This document shows, one piece after another, positions 17,242 through 26,234 of a stretch of 64,000 bases of DNA. The position numbers and the translations under genes are program-made. The DNA is from Nocardia sp. BMG111209 (GTDB lineage Bacteria > Actinomycetota > Actinomycetes > Mycobacteriales > Mycobacteriaceae): contig NZ_KB907309.1 in NCBI RefSeq assembly GCF_000381925.1, positions 558,001 to 622,000 of the forward strand, written 5' to 3'. The notes under the pieces were generated by a model that made no database searches, was not told the origin of the DNA, and saw nothing but the letters and a program-made list of their open reading frames with translations. Within the stretch, counting starts at the first letter, position 1. Every line of letters begins with the position of its first letter.

Positions 17242-17700
17242 ATGCCCGACGCACCCGATGTCCACCTGGAAGGACTGCTGCGCTTCCCCTCGTACGCCTT
17301 CGGGAAGTTGCATCGCGCGGTGCACGTGGAGGTCGGCTCGCCGCTGCGGGAACACTGGGTGCTGGTCTACCTGGAGGATCGCGCGAACCGGATCTCCCAG
17401 CAGGAGATCGCCGACGCGCTCGCCATCGATCGCAGCGAGGTCGTCCGCCTGGTCGACGGCCTGGAACGCGCGGGCCTGGTGGTCCGGCAGCGCGACACCT
17501 CCGACCGCCGCAAGCACTGCCTGTCGGTCACCGACGCGGGCCGCGCCGCCCGGCGCAAGGTCGACGCCGAGATCGAGGCCGCGCACGACAGACTGCTCGC
17601 CCGCCTCGACCCCGCGGAACGCGCCACGCTGCACCGGTTGTCGTTGCGCGCGCTGGGCTACGACGAGAACTACCGGCCGCTACCGCCGGTCGGCGAATGA
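17242..17700 (+). CDS. MarR-family regulator
   Basis: A 152-residue MarR protein. The winged helix-turn-helix spans ~residues 50-105 (ISQQEIADALAIDRSEVVRLVDGLERAGLVVRQ; wing RDTSDRRKHCLSV). The ATG at 17242 removes a 23-codon extension that runs through the operator. Predicted dimeric cytosolic repressor of the divergent exporter gene, released by the exported compound. Confidence 0.85.
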   Translation: MPDAPDVHLEGLLRFPSYAFGKLHRAVHVEVGSPLREHWVLVYLEDRANRISQQEIADALAIDRSEVVRLVDGLERAGLVVRQRDTSDRRKHCLSVTDAGRAARRKVDAEIEAAHDRLLARLDPAERATLHRLSLRALGYDENYRPLPPVGE

Positions 17701-17727
17701 TCACTGCCGCCCGGCGGTACCCGAGTC

Positions 17728-19692
17728 TCAGCGCAGGGTGATGTGGATCCGGTTGTCGTGGTACACCGCACCGCCGCCGAAGTCCGAATCCCGTTCGGCG
17801 ACGGTCGCATTCACCGTGGGGCCACGGGAGAACTTCATCCAGCGGCCCTTGGTGGTCGCCGCGACCCCGGGCCGGACCCGGTCGGAGACCAGCGCCACGG
17901 CCTCGAAGGCGCCGCGCTCGTTGTAGACCAGAATCTTTGCGCCGTCGTCGATTCCGCGCTCGGCGGCATCGGCGGGATGGATCGTCACCTGGGGCTCGCC
18001 GGCCCGCCGCCGTAGTTCCGGATTGGTGCCGAAACTGGAGTTCACGAAATAGTGGGAGGCGGCCGAGATCAGCACCAGGCCGTCGCCGGTGTCGGCGGGC
18101 GGGATGTACGACGGCAGCGCGTCGTGGCCGGCGGCCGCCGCGCGGGCGGACACGAATTGCAATTTGCCGGCCGGCACCGGCTGTGGTTCGACGCGCAGGA
18201 AACCCTCGCGGCGCAACCGATCCAGATCGTGGCCCTTCAGCAACTGCCGCGCCAGATCCTCGTCGGAATCGTAGAGCGACGGTTCGGTGAGGCCCATGCG
18301 GTGGGCGAGGCGGCGGAACGTCTCGGTGGTGGACAGACATTCACCGGGCGGGTCGACGGCCGGTTCGTTCCAGGCCAGGTACATGTTGCCGTAGGCCGCC
18401 ACCACGTCCAGATGTTCGGGCTGCATGGTGGCGGGCAGCACGATATCGGCGTAGTCGGCGGTGTCGGTCTGGAAATGCTCCAGCACCACCGTGAACAGGT
18501 CCTCGCGGGACAGTCCCCGGATCACCGCGGACTGGTCCGGATTGGAGACGACCGGATTGGCGGCGATCACGAACAGCGCGCGCACCGGCGGATCCTTCGC
18601 CTCCAGCAGGCCCTCGGACATCCTGGTCATCGACAGCGTGCGCACCGGATGCGGCAGCAGATCGAAACGCGCCAGCCCGGATTCGTTCAGCCGGTAGTGA
18701 CCGCTGGTCGAATAGTGCAGTCCACCACCGGGAATCGCCCAGTCGCCGGTCACACCGGGCAGACAGGCCAAGGTACGCAACGCCATTCCGCCGCCGGCGT
18801 GCCGCTGCATACCCTGGGAGGCGCGGATCGCGGTGGGGCGGGTGCGGGCGATCCGCTCGCCCAGCGCGATGATCCGCTCCGCGGGCAGGCCGGTGATCTC
18901 GGCGACCCGCTCGGGCGGATACTCCGCCAGGCGCTCCCGGAACTGCGGCCAGCCCTCGGTGTGCTCGGCCAGGAACTCCCGATCCTCCGCACCGAGCGAG
19001 ACGATCACGTGCATCAGGCCCAGCGCCAGCGCGGCGTCGGTACCCGGCAGCGGCGCGAGATGTTCGTCGCAGCGTTCGGCGGTGCGGCTGCGCACCGGGT
19101 CGATCGCGACCAGGTAGGCGCCGCTGTCCTGGATGAATTTCCACACGTGATGACCCGTGGTGAGCGGGTTGGTGCCCCACAGGATGATCAGCTTCGATTT
19201 CGGGAAGTCCTCCGGATCCATCCCGCCGGAGGTGCCGAGGGTGTACTTCAGCCCCAGCGAGCCGGAGATCGAGCAGATCGTCGGATTGTGCAGCGTCGCG
19301 CCGAGCACGTTGAAGAACCGGCGGCCCGAAAGTCCTTCCAGGCCTTGCAGATAACCGAGATTACCGGTGCCGTGGAACGGCCAGATCGCCTCGCCGCCGT
19401 CCTCGTCGATGATGTCGGTCAGCCGGTCGGCGATCTCGTCGAGGGCCTCGTCCCAGCTGATGCGCTCGAATCTGCCCTCGCCCTTGCGGCCGACCCGCCG
19501 CATCGGATAACGGATCCGATCCGGCGAGTCGACCTGCTCGAGATACCGGTTCACCTTGACGCACAGCGCGCCGCGGGTGACCGGATGATGTTTGTTGCCC
19601 CGCAGTCCGACCGCCCGCCCGTCGTCGGCGACGGTCACCACCCAGGAACAGGCATCGGGGCAGTCGAGCGGACATGCACCCAGAACCTCCAT
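17728..19692 (-). CDS. Molybdopterin oxidoreductase (DMSO-reductase family)
   Basis: A 654-residue molybdenum enzyme. An N-terminal [4Fe-4S] motif is visible: CPLDCPDAC plus a fourth Cys in GALCVK. The central molybdopterin domains carry WGTNPLTTGHH and ANPVVSNPDQS, and the C-terminal molydopterin-dinucleotide-binding domain carries SASHYFVNSS-like residues, TKGRWM and PTVNATV. No twin-arginine signal is seen, so it should be cytosolic. It lies 51 bases after fadA6 in the same direction and is probably cotranscribed with kstR2 and fadA6. It has no counterpart at this place in the M. tuberculosis locus. Substrate unknown; no separate electron-transfer subunit is encoded nearby. Confidence 0.82.
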   Translation of the reverse strand: MEVLGACPLDCPDACSWVVTVADDGRAVGLRGNKHHPVTRGALCVKVNRYLEQVDSPDRIRYPMRRVGRKGEGRFERISWDEALDEIADRLTDIIDEDGGEAIWPFHGTGNLGYLQGLEGLSGRRFFNVLGATLHNPTICSISGSLGLKYTLGTSGGMDPEDFPKSKLIILWGTNPLTTGHHVWKFIQDSGAYLVAIDPVRSRTAERCDEHLAPLPGTDAALALGLMHVIVSLGAEDREFLAEHTEGWPQFRERLAEYPPERVAEITGLPAERIIALGERIARTRPTAIRASQGMQRHAGGGMALRTLACLPGVTGDWAIPGGGLHYSTSGHYRLNESGLARFDLLPHPVRTLSMTRMSEGLLEAKDPPVRALFVIAANPVVSNPDQSAVIRGLSREDLFTVVLEHFQTDTADYADIVLPATMQPEHLDVVAAYGNMYLAWNEPAVDPPGECLSTTETFRRLAHRMGLTEPSLYDSDEDLARQLLKGHDLDRLRREGFLRVEPQPVPAGKLQFVSARAAAAGHDALPSYIPPADTGDGLVLISAASHYFVNSSFGTNPELRRRAGEPQVTIHPADAAERGIDDGAKILVYNERGAFEAVALVSDRVRPGVAATTKGRWMKFSRGPTVNATVAERDSDFGGGAVYHDNRIHITLR

Positions 19693-19743
19693 CCACTGAT
19701 GGTAAACGCGGCTCCGGTGCGCGTCGCGGCGACGGTTGAAGCG

Positions 19744-20931
19744 TCAGGCCCCGATCCGCTCGATGATCGTCACATTCGCGGTGCCGCCACCCTCGCAGAT
19801 GGTGAGCAGGCCGTACCGTCCCCCGCGACGTTCCAGCTCGTGCAGCAGTGTCGCGAAAAGCTTTGCGCCCGTTGCCCCGAGCGGATGTCCGAGGGCGATC
19901 GCGCCGCCGTTGACATTCACCTTGTCCGGATCCGCGCCGGTCTCCTTCAGCCACGCCAGCACCACGGAGGCGAACGCCTCGTTGATTTCGATCACATCGA
20001 TGTCGTCGATGGTGAGACCGGTCTTCTCGAGCGCCCATCTGGTGGCCGCGATCGGGGCGGTGAGCATGTAGATCGGATCCGCGCCGCGCGCGCTCACGTG
20101 ATGGATGCGCGCCCGCGGGGTCAGCCCGTACTCCTGCACCGCCCACTCCGAGGCCAGCAGGGTGGCGCTCGCACCGTCGGAGATCTGGCTGGCGACGGCC
20201 GCCGTCAGCCGGCTGCCCTCCGACAACGGTTGCAGCGCGGCCATTTTCGCGAGACTGGTCTCGCGCGGGCCCTGATCGATCCAGAAATCGCCGACCGGCA
20301 CGATCTCGCGATCGAAGCGGCCCTCGGCGATGGCGGCGCGGGCCCGGTCGTGACTGCGCAGCGCCCAGTGCTCCATATCCTCGCGGCTGATGTCCCACTT
20401 CTCGGCGATCAGCTGCGCACCGTTGAACTGCGACACCTCGCCGGTGCCGTAGCGGTGGTCCCAGCCCTCGGCGCCGACGAACGGGGATTCGAAGCCGTAC
20501 TCCTTCCCGGCCAGCATCGCGGCCGAGATCGGGATGGCGCTCATGTTCTGCACGCCGCCGGCCACGATCACCTCGGCGGTGCCGCTCATGATGGCCTGCG
20601 CGCCGAAGTTGATCGCCTGCTGGCTGGATCCGCACTGCCGGTCGACGGTGACGCCGGGCACCTCCTCCGGATATCCGGCGGTGAGCCAGGCGGTGCGGCC
20701 GATATTGCCGGCCTGCGGGCCGATGTTGTCGACGCAGCCGACGATCACATCGTCGACCTGCACGGGGTCGATCGCGTTGCGGCCGAGCAGCCCGCGCAGC
20801 GCGGCGGCGCCGAGATCGGCCGGATGCACCCCGGCCAGCGCGCCGCCGCGCTTGCCGACCGGCGTGCGCACGGCGTCGATCACGTACGCCTCCCGCACGG
20901 GGGCGTACTGACGGCGGGTCGGTGCAGACAT
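19744..20931 (-). CDS. fadA6: Thiolase FadA6
   Basis: A 395-residue thiolase. The nucleophile is in VDRQCGSSQQAINF (Cys ~91), the conserved NEAF and GGAIALGHPLGATGA (catalytic His) follow, and the second Cys is in TICEGGG. In mycobacteria FadA6 removes acetyl-CoA during HIP ring degradation. The ATG at 20931 follows AGGAG and lies 8 bases after the kstR2 stop, so both genes form one operon. Longer upstream reading through kstR2 is not meaningful. Confidence 0.92.
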   Translation of the reverse strand: MSAPTRRQYAPVREAYVIDAVRTPVGKRGGALAGVHPADLGAAALRGLLGRNAIDPVQVDDVIVGCVDNIGPQAGNIGRTAWLTAGYPEEVPGVTVDRQCGSSQQAINFGAQAIMSGTAEVIVAGGVQNMSAIPISAAMLAGKEYGFESPFVGAEGWDHRYGTGEVSQFNGAQLIAEKWDISREDMEHWALRSHDRARAAIAEGRFDREIVPVGDFWIDQGPRETSLAKMAALQPLSEGSRLTAAVASQISDGASATLLASEWAVQEYGLTPRARIHHVSARGADPIYMLTAPIAATRWALEKTGLTIDDIDVIEINEAFASVVLAWLKETGADPDKVNVNGGAIALGHPLGATGAKLFATLLHELERRGGRYGLLTICEGGGTANVTIIERIGA

Positions 20932-20939
20932 GAGAGCTC

Positions 20940-21599
20940 CTACTTGCTGTGTTCCGTTGCGCCGGAAAGCTGTTCGGCCGGCACCGCCCGGGTCTCCGGA
21001 TTGGTGAGCCCGTCCAGCACGATGGTGAGGTACTGCTTGGCGAGGGTGCCGACGGTGATCCGGCCGCCGGGCCGGTACCAGCGCACCGCGACCCATACCG
21101 TGTCGCGCAGGAACCGCAGCGCCAGTTCGACATCCAGCTCGGGCCGGAAGCTGCCGTCGGCGACGCCGAGTTCCAGCACCCGGGACCAGATCTGCCGGAA
21201 TTCCCGGTTGTATTCGTCGATGTAGTCGAAACGCGGTGTGCCACTGAGTCGTTTGGCCTCGGCCTGATAGATCGCCACCGCGGCGTGCGAGTGATCGAAC
21301 GACTCGTACGACGCGATCACCAACGCCTCCAACGTATCCCGCGCCGACAGGTTCGCGGCGACGATCTCCCGGTAGCGGCCGAAGAGGTCGTCGAGGAAGC
21401 CGCGCAGGATCTCGTCCACCATCGACTCCTTGGAATCGAAGTGATGGTAGAGACTGCCGGATAGAATCCCGGCCGCGTCGGCGATGTCCCGGACCGTGGT
21501 GGCACGCAGCCCACGTTCGGCGAACAGCTCGGCCGCCAGGGCGAGCAGTTCGGTACGACGTGCGGATTTGGCGGTGTCGGGTGCGGTCACATCGGCCAT
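20940..21599 (-). CDS. kstR2: TetR repressor KstR2
   Basis: A 219-residue TetR regulator. The N-terminal HTH contains TVRDIADAAGILSGSLYHHFDSKESMVDEIL. KstR2 represses the genes for rings C and D and is released by HIP-CoA. The ATG at 21599 is chosen because an in-frame ATG at 21614 lies inside the palindromic operator just upstream, which ends 7 bases before this start. Gene order kstR2-fadA6 matches Rv3557c-Rv3556c. Autoregulation is indicated by the operator. Confidence 0.93.
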   Translation of the reverse strand: MADVTAPDTAKSARRTELLALAAELFAERGLRATTVRDIADAAGILSGSLYHHFDSKESMVDEILRGFLDDLFGRYREIVAANLSARDTLEALVIASYESFDHSHAAVAIYQAEAKRLSGTPRFDYIDEYNREFRQIWSRVLELGVADGSFRPELDVELALRFLRDTVWVAVRWYRPGGRITVGTLAKQYLTIVLDGLTNPETRAVPAEQLSGATEHSK

Positions 21600-21605
21600 G
21601 ATACA

Positions 21606-21623
21606 ACCAAGCATTTGCTTGGT
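21606..21623. promoter_or_regulatory. KstR2 operator upstream of kstR2
   Basis: ACCAAGCATTTGCTTGGT is an 18-base palindrome except for its two central bases and deviates at one position from AnCAAGnnCTTGnT. It lies only 7 bases before the kstR2 start, leaving no room for a normal ribosome-binding site, so the mRNA is leaderless or the operator overlaps the RBS. Confidence 0.85.
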
Positions 21624-21667
21624 CCACGGGCGTGCCGATGTGCCCGGCCACAGCCCGGGGGCGGATG

Positions 21668-22456
21668 TCAGCGCAGCGAGAAACGCAACGGCGAGGCGAC
21701 CGAGAGGTCCGCGAGCAGCCGGTCACAGATGACCACCGGGGAGACACCCGCCCGCGCCATCCGCGCGACCAGCGCCAGACGCCGCTCACAGCTGTCCCAT
21801 TCCACGGTCAGCGGGCCGCGGCCCGGTCCGGCGTCCACGGTGGCCATCGCGCGCGGCGGGCCGCTGTGCGTCGGCTCCTCGCTGATCTTCAGCACCATGC
21901 CGCGCTGCCAGGCGTGATAGGCGTCCATATCCGCGCCGATCACCAGCTTGTCGGTGGCCGCGCACAACCCCTGTGAGATGCCGTCGGCGAAAGCGATACC
22001 GTCGAGCCGGAACCCACGGCAGCGCCGCACCACCTCCAGCAGGTCGGCCCGCACCTCGCACAGCAGGGCGGTGCGCTGCCGGCGTCGCGAATCGTCGTCG
22101 TTCTCGCACTTGTGCCGGATCAGGCCGATGCGGCGAGCCCGGTCGTGATCGCGGGCCATATCGGTGTGCAGGGCGGCGCGCGGATCGCGGCCCACTTCCG
22201 TCTCGTCGACGGCGTGCGCCGCCAGGATCTGGGCCGCCCGGGTTGCCGTCACCACCGGCGACGAATGGTCGAGCAGTTCGGCGCCGAGGGTGAGCGCCGC
22301 CAGCACGATGCCGTCGACCCGGCGCCGCGTCAGAACCACTTCGCGTACCAGCTCGAGCTCGCGTGCTTCATCATCGATCGCGTCGCCGACCGCATCGCCG
22401 TCGACCGCGTCGTCGTCTCTGTCGCAGTTGTCGCTGTGACGACGGTCCAGACCCAT
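21668..22456 (-). CDS. Protein of unknown function between kstR2 and ipdF
   Basis: A 262-residue protein I do not recognise. The N-terminal 30 residues are rich in Asp (a DRDDDAVDGDAVGDAIDDEA-like stretch). A helical, arginine-rich region follows, and the C-terminus ends in VICDRLLADLSVASPLRFSLR. No membrane segment, signal or known catalytic motif is visible. Third codon positions are GC-rich as in neighbouring genes, which supports coding. The ATG at 22456 is preferred over one 24 codons upstream. It lies between two KstR2-regulon genes in the same direction but ends 68 bases before the kstR2 start, so it may be part of the ipdF transcript. Confidence 0.6.
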   Translation of the reverse strand: MGLDRRHSDNCDRDDDAVDGDAVGDAIDDEARELELVREVVLTRRRVDGIVLAALTLGAELLDHSSPVVTATRAAQILAAHAVDETEVGRDPRAALHTDMARDHDRARRIGLIRHKCENDDDSRRRQRTALLCEVRADLLEVVRRCRGFRLDGIAFADGISQGLCAATDKLVIGADMDAYHAWQRGMVLKISEEPTHSGPPRAMATVDAGPGRGPLTVEWDSCERRLALVARMARAGVSPVVICDRLLADLSVASPLRFSLR

Positions 22457-22580
22457 GGGTCCAGGTCCCTTCGGAATCGCCGAATCGGCCACTCCCAGGA
22501 TTGCACACCGGGGGCGGGTCGGCGCCACCCAATTTCGGTCGAGGGTGTTTCGTCACGAGCGCTCGCTCCGGCCGGGCCGG

Positions 22581-23375
22581 TCAGGCGCGCTGGCTGGAGA
22601 CCGACACCACCTCACCGGTCAGATACGAGGTGTAATCGCTGGCCAGCACGGCGATCGTGGCCGCGACCTCCCACGGTTCGGCGGCCCGGCCGAACGCCTC
22701 GTCGGCCGACAGTCGATCCAGCAGTTCGGTGGAGCTGACCTTGTCCAGGAACGGATGCCGCGCGATGCTCGGCGCCACCGCGTTGATCCGCACCCCCAGT
22801 TCGGCGGCCTCCACCGCGCTGCACCTGGTCAGCGCCATGACGCCGGCCTTGGCGGCGGCGTAGTGCGCCTGCCCGTACTGGGCCCGCCAGCCGAGCACGC
22901 TGGCGTTGTTGACCACCACGCCGCCGTGGCCCGCGGTGCGGAAGTAGTTGAGGACGGCCCGGGTACACCTGAAGGTCCCGTTGAGGGTGATGTCGAGGAC
23001 CCGGTCCCACTGCTCGTCGGTCATGTCGACCACCGGGGTCTCGCCGCCGAGACCGGCGTTGTTGACCATGATGTCGATGCGGCCCAGCGCCGCGGCCGCG
23101 TCGCGGATCAGGGCGTCGACCTGTCCGGTACTGGTCACGTCGCACACCACCGCGGCGACCCGGCGATCCGGATACGCGGCGCGCAATTCCTCCTCGGTCT
23201 GCTTCAACCGGCGCTCGTGCCAATCGGAGACCACGACGTCGGCGCCCTCGTCGAGCAGCCGGCGCGCGGTCGCGGAGCCGATGCCGGTACCGGCCGCGGC
23301 GGTGATCACCGCGGTGCGGCCGGTGAGCAGGCCGTGGCCGGCGACGGGTGGCGGCGGAACGGAGAGGTCGGTCAC
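22581..23375 (-). CDS. ipdF: Short-chain dehydrogenase IpdF
   Basis: A 264-residue SDR with ITAAAGTGIGSATAR, NNAGLGG, NNASVLGWRAQYGQ and YAAAK. It matches Rv3559c (IpdF) in length and context, directly downstream of fadE30. IpdF oxidises the hydroxyl of the 5-OH-HIP-CoA series during HIP degradation. It lies 28 bases after fadE30 in the same transcript controlled by the KstR2 box at 24647. Confidence 0.88.
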   Translation of the reverse strand: MTDLSVPPPPVAGHGLLTGRTAVITAAAGTGIGSATARRLLDEGADVVVSDWHERRLKQTEEELRAAYPDRRVAAVVCDVTSTGQVDALIRDAAAALGRIDIMVNNAGLGGETPVVDMTDEQWDRVLDITLNGTFRCTRAVLNYFRTAGHGGVVVNNASVLGWRAQYGQAHYAAAKAGVMALTRCSAVEAAELGVRINAVAPSIARHPFLDKVSSTELLDRLSADEAFGRAAEPWEVAATIAVLASDYTSYLTGEVVSVSSQRA

Positions 23376-23403
23376 GGATGGTCCTTCCGGGTCGGTGATG
23401 TGG

Positions 23404-24630
23404 TCAACGCGCTTCGCGAGGCAGGCCGAGGACGCGTTCGGCGATGATGTTGCGCTGCACCTCGTTCGAGCCGCCGTAGATGGTGTCGGCGCGGGTGAAC
23501 AGGTACAGCCGCTGCCATTCGTTCAGCTCGCCGGAACTCGCGCCGTCGAGGTCGCGGGCCAGCAGGCCGGGTGCGCCGAGCACGTCCATGGCGAGTTCGC
23601 CGAGGCCGCGATGCCAGTTGGCCCACAACAACTTCGACACCGAGGCCTGCCCGGCGGCGGTGCGGGCGTCGACGGTCTCGTGCGCGGATTCCAGCGTGCG
23701 CAGCGCGTGTGCGCGCAGTACCCGCAGGCCCACCCAGGCCCGGTCGAGGCGCTCGGCCAGCACCGGATCGCCGAGCGCGCCGGTGGATCGGGCCACCGCC
23801 TCCAGATCCGCGAGTTCCCGGGCGAACCGGATCTGCTGGCCGACGGTCGAGATGCCGCGCTCGAAGGTCAAGGTGCCCATGGCAACTCGCCAGCCGTCGC
23901 CGGGTGCGCCGACCACCAGGCCCGCCTCGGTGCGCGCGTCGTCGAAGAACACCTCGTTGAATTCCGAGGTGCCGGTGAGCTGGACAATCGGCCGGACCTG
24001 TACACCCGGCTGCTTCATCGGTACCAGCAGATACGAAAGCCCTTTGTGCCGAACCGATCCCGGCTCGGTGCGGCAGACCGCGAAGCACCAGTCGGACAGA
24101 TGGGCCAGCGAGGTCCAGATCTTCTGGCCGTTGATCACCCAGTGCTCGCCGTCGAGGCGGGCCGAGGTGCTCACCGCGGCCAGGTCGGAACCGGCGCCGG
24201 GCTCCGAATAGCCTTGGCACCACAGCTGTGTGACGGTCTTGATACCGGGCAGGAAGCGCTGCTTCTGTTCCTCGGTGCCGAAGGCCAGCAGCGTCGGTCC
24301 GAGCAGTTCCTCACCCAGGTGCGACACCCGCGCGGGCGCATCGGCTTTCGCGTACTCCTCGTGGAAGATCACCTGCTGCCGCAGCGTGGCGTCACGGCCG
24401 CCGTACCGCGCGGGCCAGCCGAGGCAGGTCCAGCCCGCCGCGGCGAGGTGCCGGTCCCATTCCAGCCGCTCGTCGAAGGCCTCGTGCTCGCGGCCCGGTC
24501 CGCCGAGTCCGCGCAGTTCCCGGAATCGCCCGCCGAGGTTCTCGGCCAGCCATTCACGGATCTCGGCGGCGAATCGCCGGTCGTCGGCGGGTGTCCCGGT
24601 GACCGAATCGGAAGTCTGGATCGCGCTCAC
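23404..24630 (-). CDS. fadE30: Acyl-CoA dehydrogenase FadE30
   Basis: A 408-residue acyl-CoA dehydrogenase. FAD/substrate-binding signatures are visible: LWCQGYSEPGAGSDLAAV (~130), WVINGQKIWTSLAH (~160), and the C-terminal YGGSNEVQRNIIAERVLGLPR. FadE30 dehydrogenates 5-OH-HIP-CoA early in ring C/D catabolism. The start is a GTG at 24630, 16 bases from a perfect KstR2 box shared with fadD3. No good RBS precedes it, suggesting a leaderless or very short leader mRNA. Confidence 0.9.
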   Translation of the reverse strand: MSAIQTSDSVTGTPADDRRFAAEIREWLAENLGGRFRELRGLGGPGREHEAFDERLEWDRHLAAAGWTCLGWPARYGGRDATLRQQVIFHEEYAKADAPARVSHLGEELLGPTLLAFGTEEQKQRFLPGIKTVTQLWCQGYSEPGAGSDLAAVSTSARLDGEHWVINGQKIWTSLAHLSDWCFAVCRTEPGSVRHKGLSYLLVPMKQPGVQVRPIVQLTGTSEFNEVFFDDARTEAGLVVGAPGDGWRVAMGTLTFERGISTVGQQIRFARELADLEAVARSTGALGDPVLAERLDRAWVGLRVLRAHALRTLESAHETVDARTAAGQASVSKLLWANWHRGLGELAMDVLGAPGLLARDLDGASSGELNEWQRLYLFTRADTIYGGSNEVQRNIIAERVLGLPREAR

Positions 24631-24646
24631 TCCGGTAGAGTAACCT

Positions 24647-24660
24647 ACCAAGCACTTGCT
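24647..24660. promoter_or_regulatory. KstR2 operator (fadE30 / fadD3 divergent promoter)
   Basis: ACCAAGCACTTGCT matches the KstR2 consensus perfectly and is identical to the box before echA20, including the flanking TAACCT. It lies between fadE30 and fadD3, 16 and 23 bases from their starts. Confidence 0.92.
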
Positions 24661-24683
24661 TTGTAGACCGATCGAGGACGGCC

Positions 24684-26234
24684 GTGACAACCCCTCCGCA
24701 GACCACCCCCGGCGCGCTGCACGCGGCGGCCCGCGCCTACGGCGACGCGACCGCCGTACACGACGGCGACGTCGAACTGAGCTGGTCGCAGCTGCTGGAC
24801 GAGGTCCGGCAGGTGGCCGGTGCGCTGATCGCCCGCGGCGTCGCCCGCGGCGACCGGGTCGCCATCTGGGCCCCGAACACCCATCACTGGGTGATCGCCG
24901 CGCTCGCCGCCCACTACACCGGCGCGGCACTGGTACCGCTGAACACCCGCTACGTCGCCGACGAGGCCACCGACGTCCTGGCCCGGGTCGGCGCCACCGC
25001 GCTGTTCATCGCCGGGCCGTTCCTCGGACGGGATCGGCTGGCCGAATTACGCGCCACCGCACCGGAACTCGACATCGCCACGGTGATCACGATCCCCGCC
25101 GAGGGCACCGATTCCGCCGCGCCGGACCGGATCTCCTGGACACGACTGCCCGAACTCGCCGCGACGATCCCCGCCGAGCGGATCACCGAACGCGGCGAAT
25201 CGGTTGCGCCGGAGGATATCTCGGACATCCTCTTCACCTCCGGCACCACCGGGCGCAGCAAGGGCACCCTGGTGGCGCAGCGGCAGGCCCTCGCGGTGTC
25301 CCGGGCGTGGGCGCAGTGCGCCACCCTGAACAGCTCCGACCGCTATCTGGTGATCCCGCCGTTCTTCCACAACTTCGGCTACAAGGCGGCGATCCTGACC
25401 TGCCTGGTCACCGGCGCGACCATCGTGCCGCAGGCCACCTTCGACGTACCCGAGGCGATGCGGCTGGTCCAGGATCTGCGCATCACCGTGCTGACCGGGC
25501 CGCCCACCATCTATCAGACCGTCCTGGACCATCCCCGCCGCGCCGAATTCGATCTGTCCAGCCTGCGGGTCGCGGTCACCGGCGCCTCCGTGGTGCCGGT
25601 GGTGCTGATCGAGCGGATGCGCGACGTCCTGCGTTTCGACGTGGTGCTCACCGCGTACGGCCTGTCGGAATCGGCCGGCTTCGGCACCATGTGCCTGCCC
25701 GAGGACGACGCGGAGACCATCGCCAACACCTCCGGCCGGGCCATCGCCGATTTCGAGATCCGCATCGCGAGCAACGGCGAGGTGCTGATGCGTGGCCCCA
25801 ACGTCATGCTCGGCTATCTGGACGATCCGGTGAACACCGCCGAGACCATCGATCCCGAGGGCTGGCTGCACACCGGCGACGTGGGCGTGCTGGACGAGCG
25901 CGGCTACCTGAAGATCACCGACCGGCTCAAGGACATGTACATCTCCGGCGGATTCAACGTGTATCCGGCCGAGATCGAGCAGAACCTGGCCCGGCTCGAC
26001 GGCGTCGCCGAATCCGCGGTGATCGGCGTACCGGACGAGCGGATGGGCGAGGTCGGCAAGGCATACGTGGTGCGCGCACCCGGCGCCGAGGTCAGCACCG
26101 CGGACGTGCTCGCCCACGCGGGCCGCTCCCTGGCCAACTTCAAGGTGCCGCGCTACGTCGAATTCCGCGATCAGCTGCCCTACAGCGCCGCCGGGAAAGT
26201 GCTCAAGCGGCAACTACGTGAGGAGAATTCGTGA
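24684..26234 (+). CDS. fadD3: HIP-CoA synthetase FadD3
   Basis: A 516-residue adenylate-forming acyl-CoA ligase. The AMP-binding P-loop ILFTSGTTGRSKGTLVAQ (~175-195), YGLSES (~325), HTGD (~395) and the C-terminal catalytic lysine in SAAGKVLKRQL are all present. FadD3 activates HIP (the propionate left after rings A and B are removed) to HIP-CoA, the first step of ring C/D degradation and the source of the KstR2 effector. It begins with GTG; its stop overlaps a short GTG-started frame before fadE31. Confidence 0.93.
   Translation: MTTPPQTTPGALHAAARAYGDATAVHDGDVELSWSQLLDEVRQVAGALIARGVARGDRVAIWAPNTHHWVIAALAAHYTGAALVPLNTRYVADEATDVLARVGATALFIAGPFLGRDRLAELRATAPELDIATVITIPAEGTDSAAPDRISWTRLPELAATIPAERITERGESVAPEDISDILFTSGTTGRSKGTLVAQRQALAVSRAWAQCATLNSSDRYLVIPPFFHNFGYKAAILTCLVTGATIVPQATFDVPEAMRLVQDLRITVLTGPPTIYQTVLDHPRRAEFDLSSLRVAVTGASVVPVVLIERMRDVLRFDVVLTAYGLSESAGFGTMCLPEDDAETIANTSGRAIADFEIRIASNGEVLMRGPNVMLGYLDDPVNTAETIDPEGWLHTGDVGVLDERGYLKITDRLKDMYISGGFNVYPAEIEQNLARLDGVAESAVIGVPDERMGEVGKAYVVRAPGAEVSTADVLAHAGRSLANFKVPRYVEFRDQLPYSAAGKVLKRQLREENS

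Noticed and set aside
18052..21225. 1057-residue plus-strand frame opposite the molybdenum enzyme and fadA6
   Set aside because: It is antisense to two well-supported genes and has no recognisable domain.
19744..21789. Long fadA6 frame extending through kstR2
   Set aside because: The extension is a shadow of kstR2; fadA6 has its own AGGAG and ATG at 20931.
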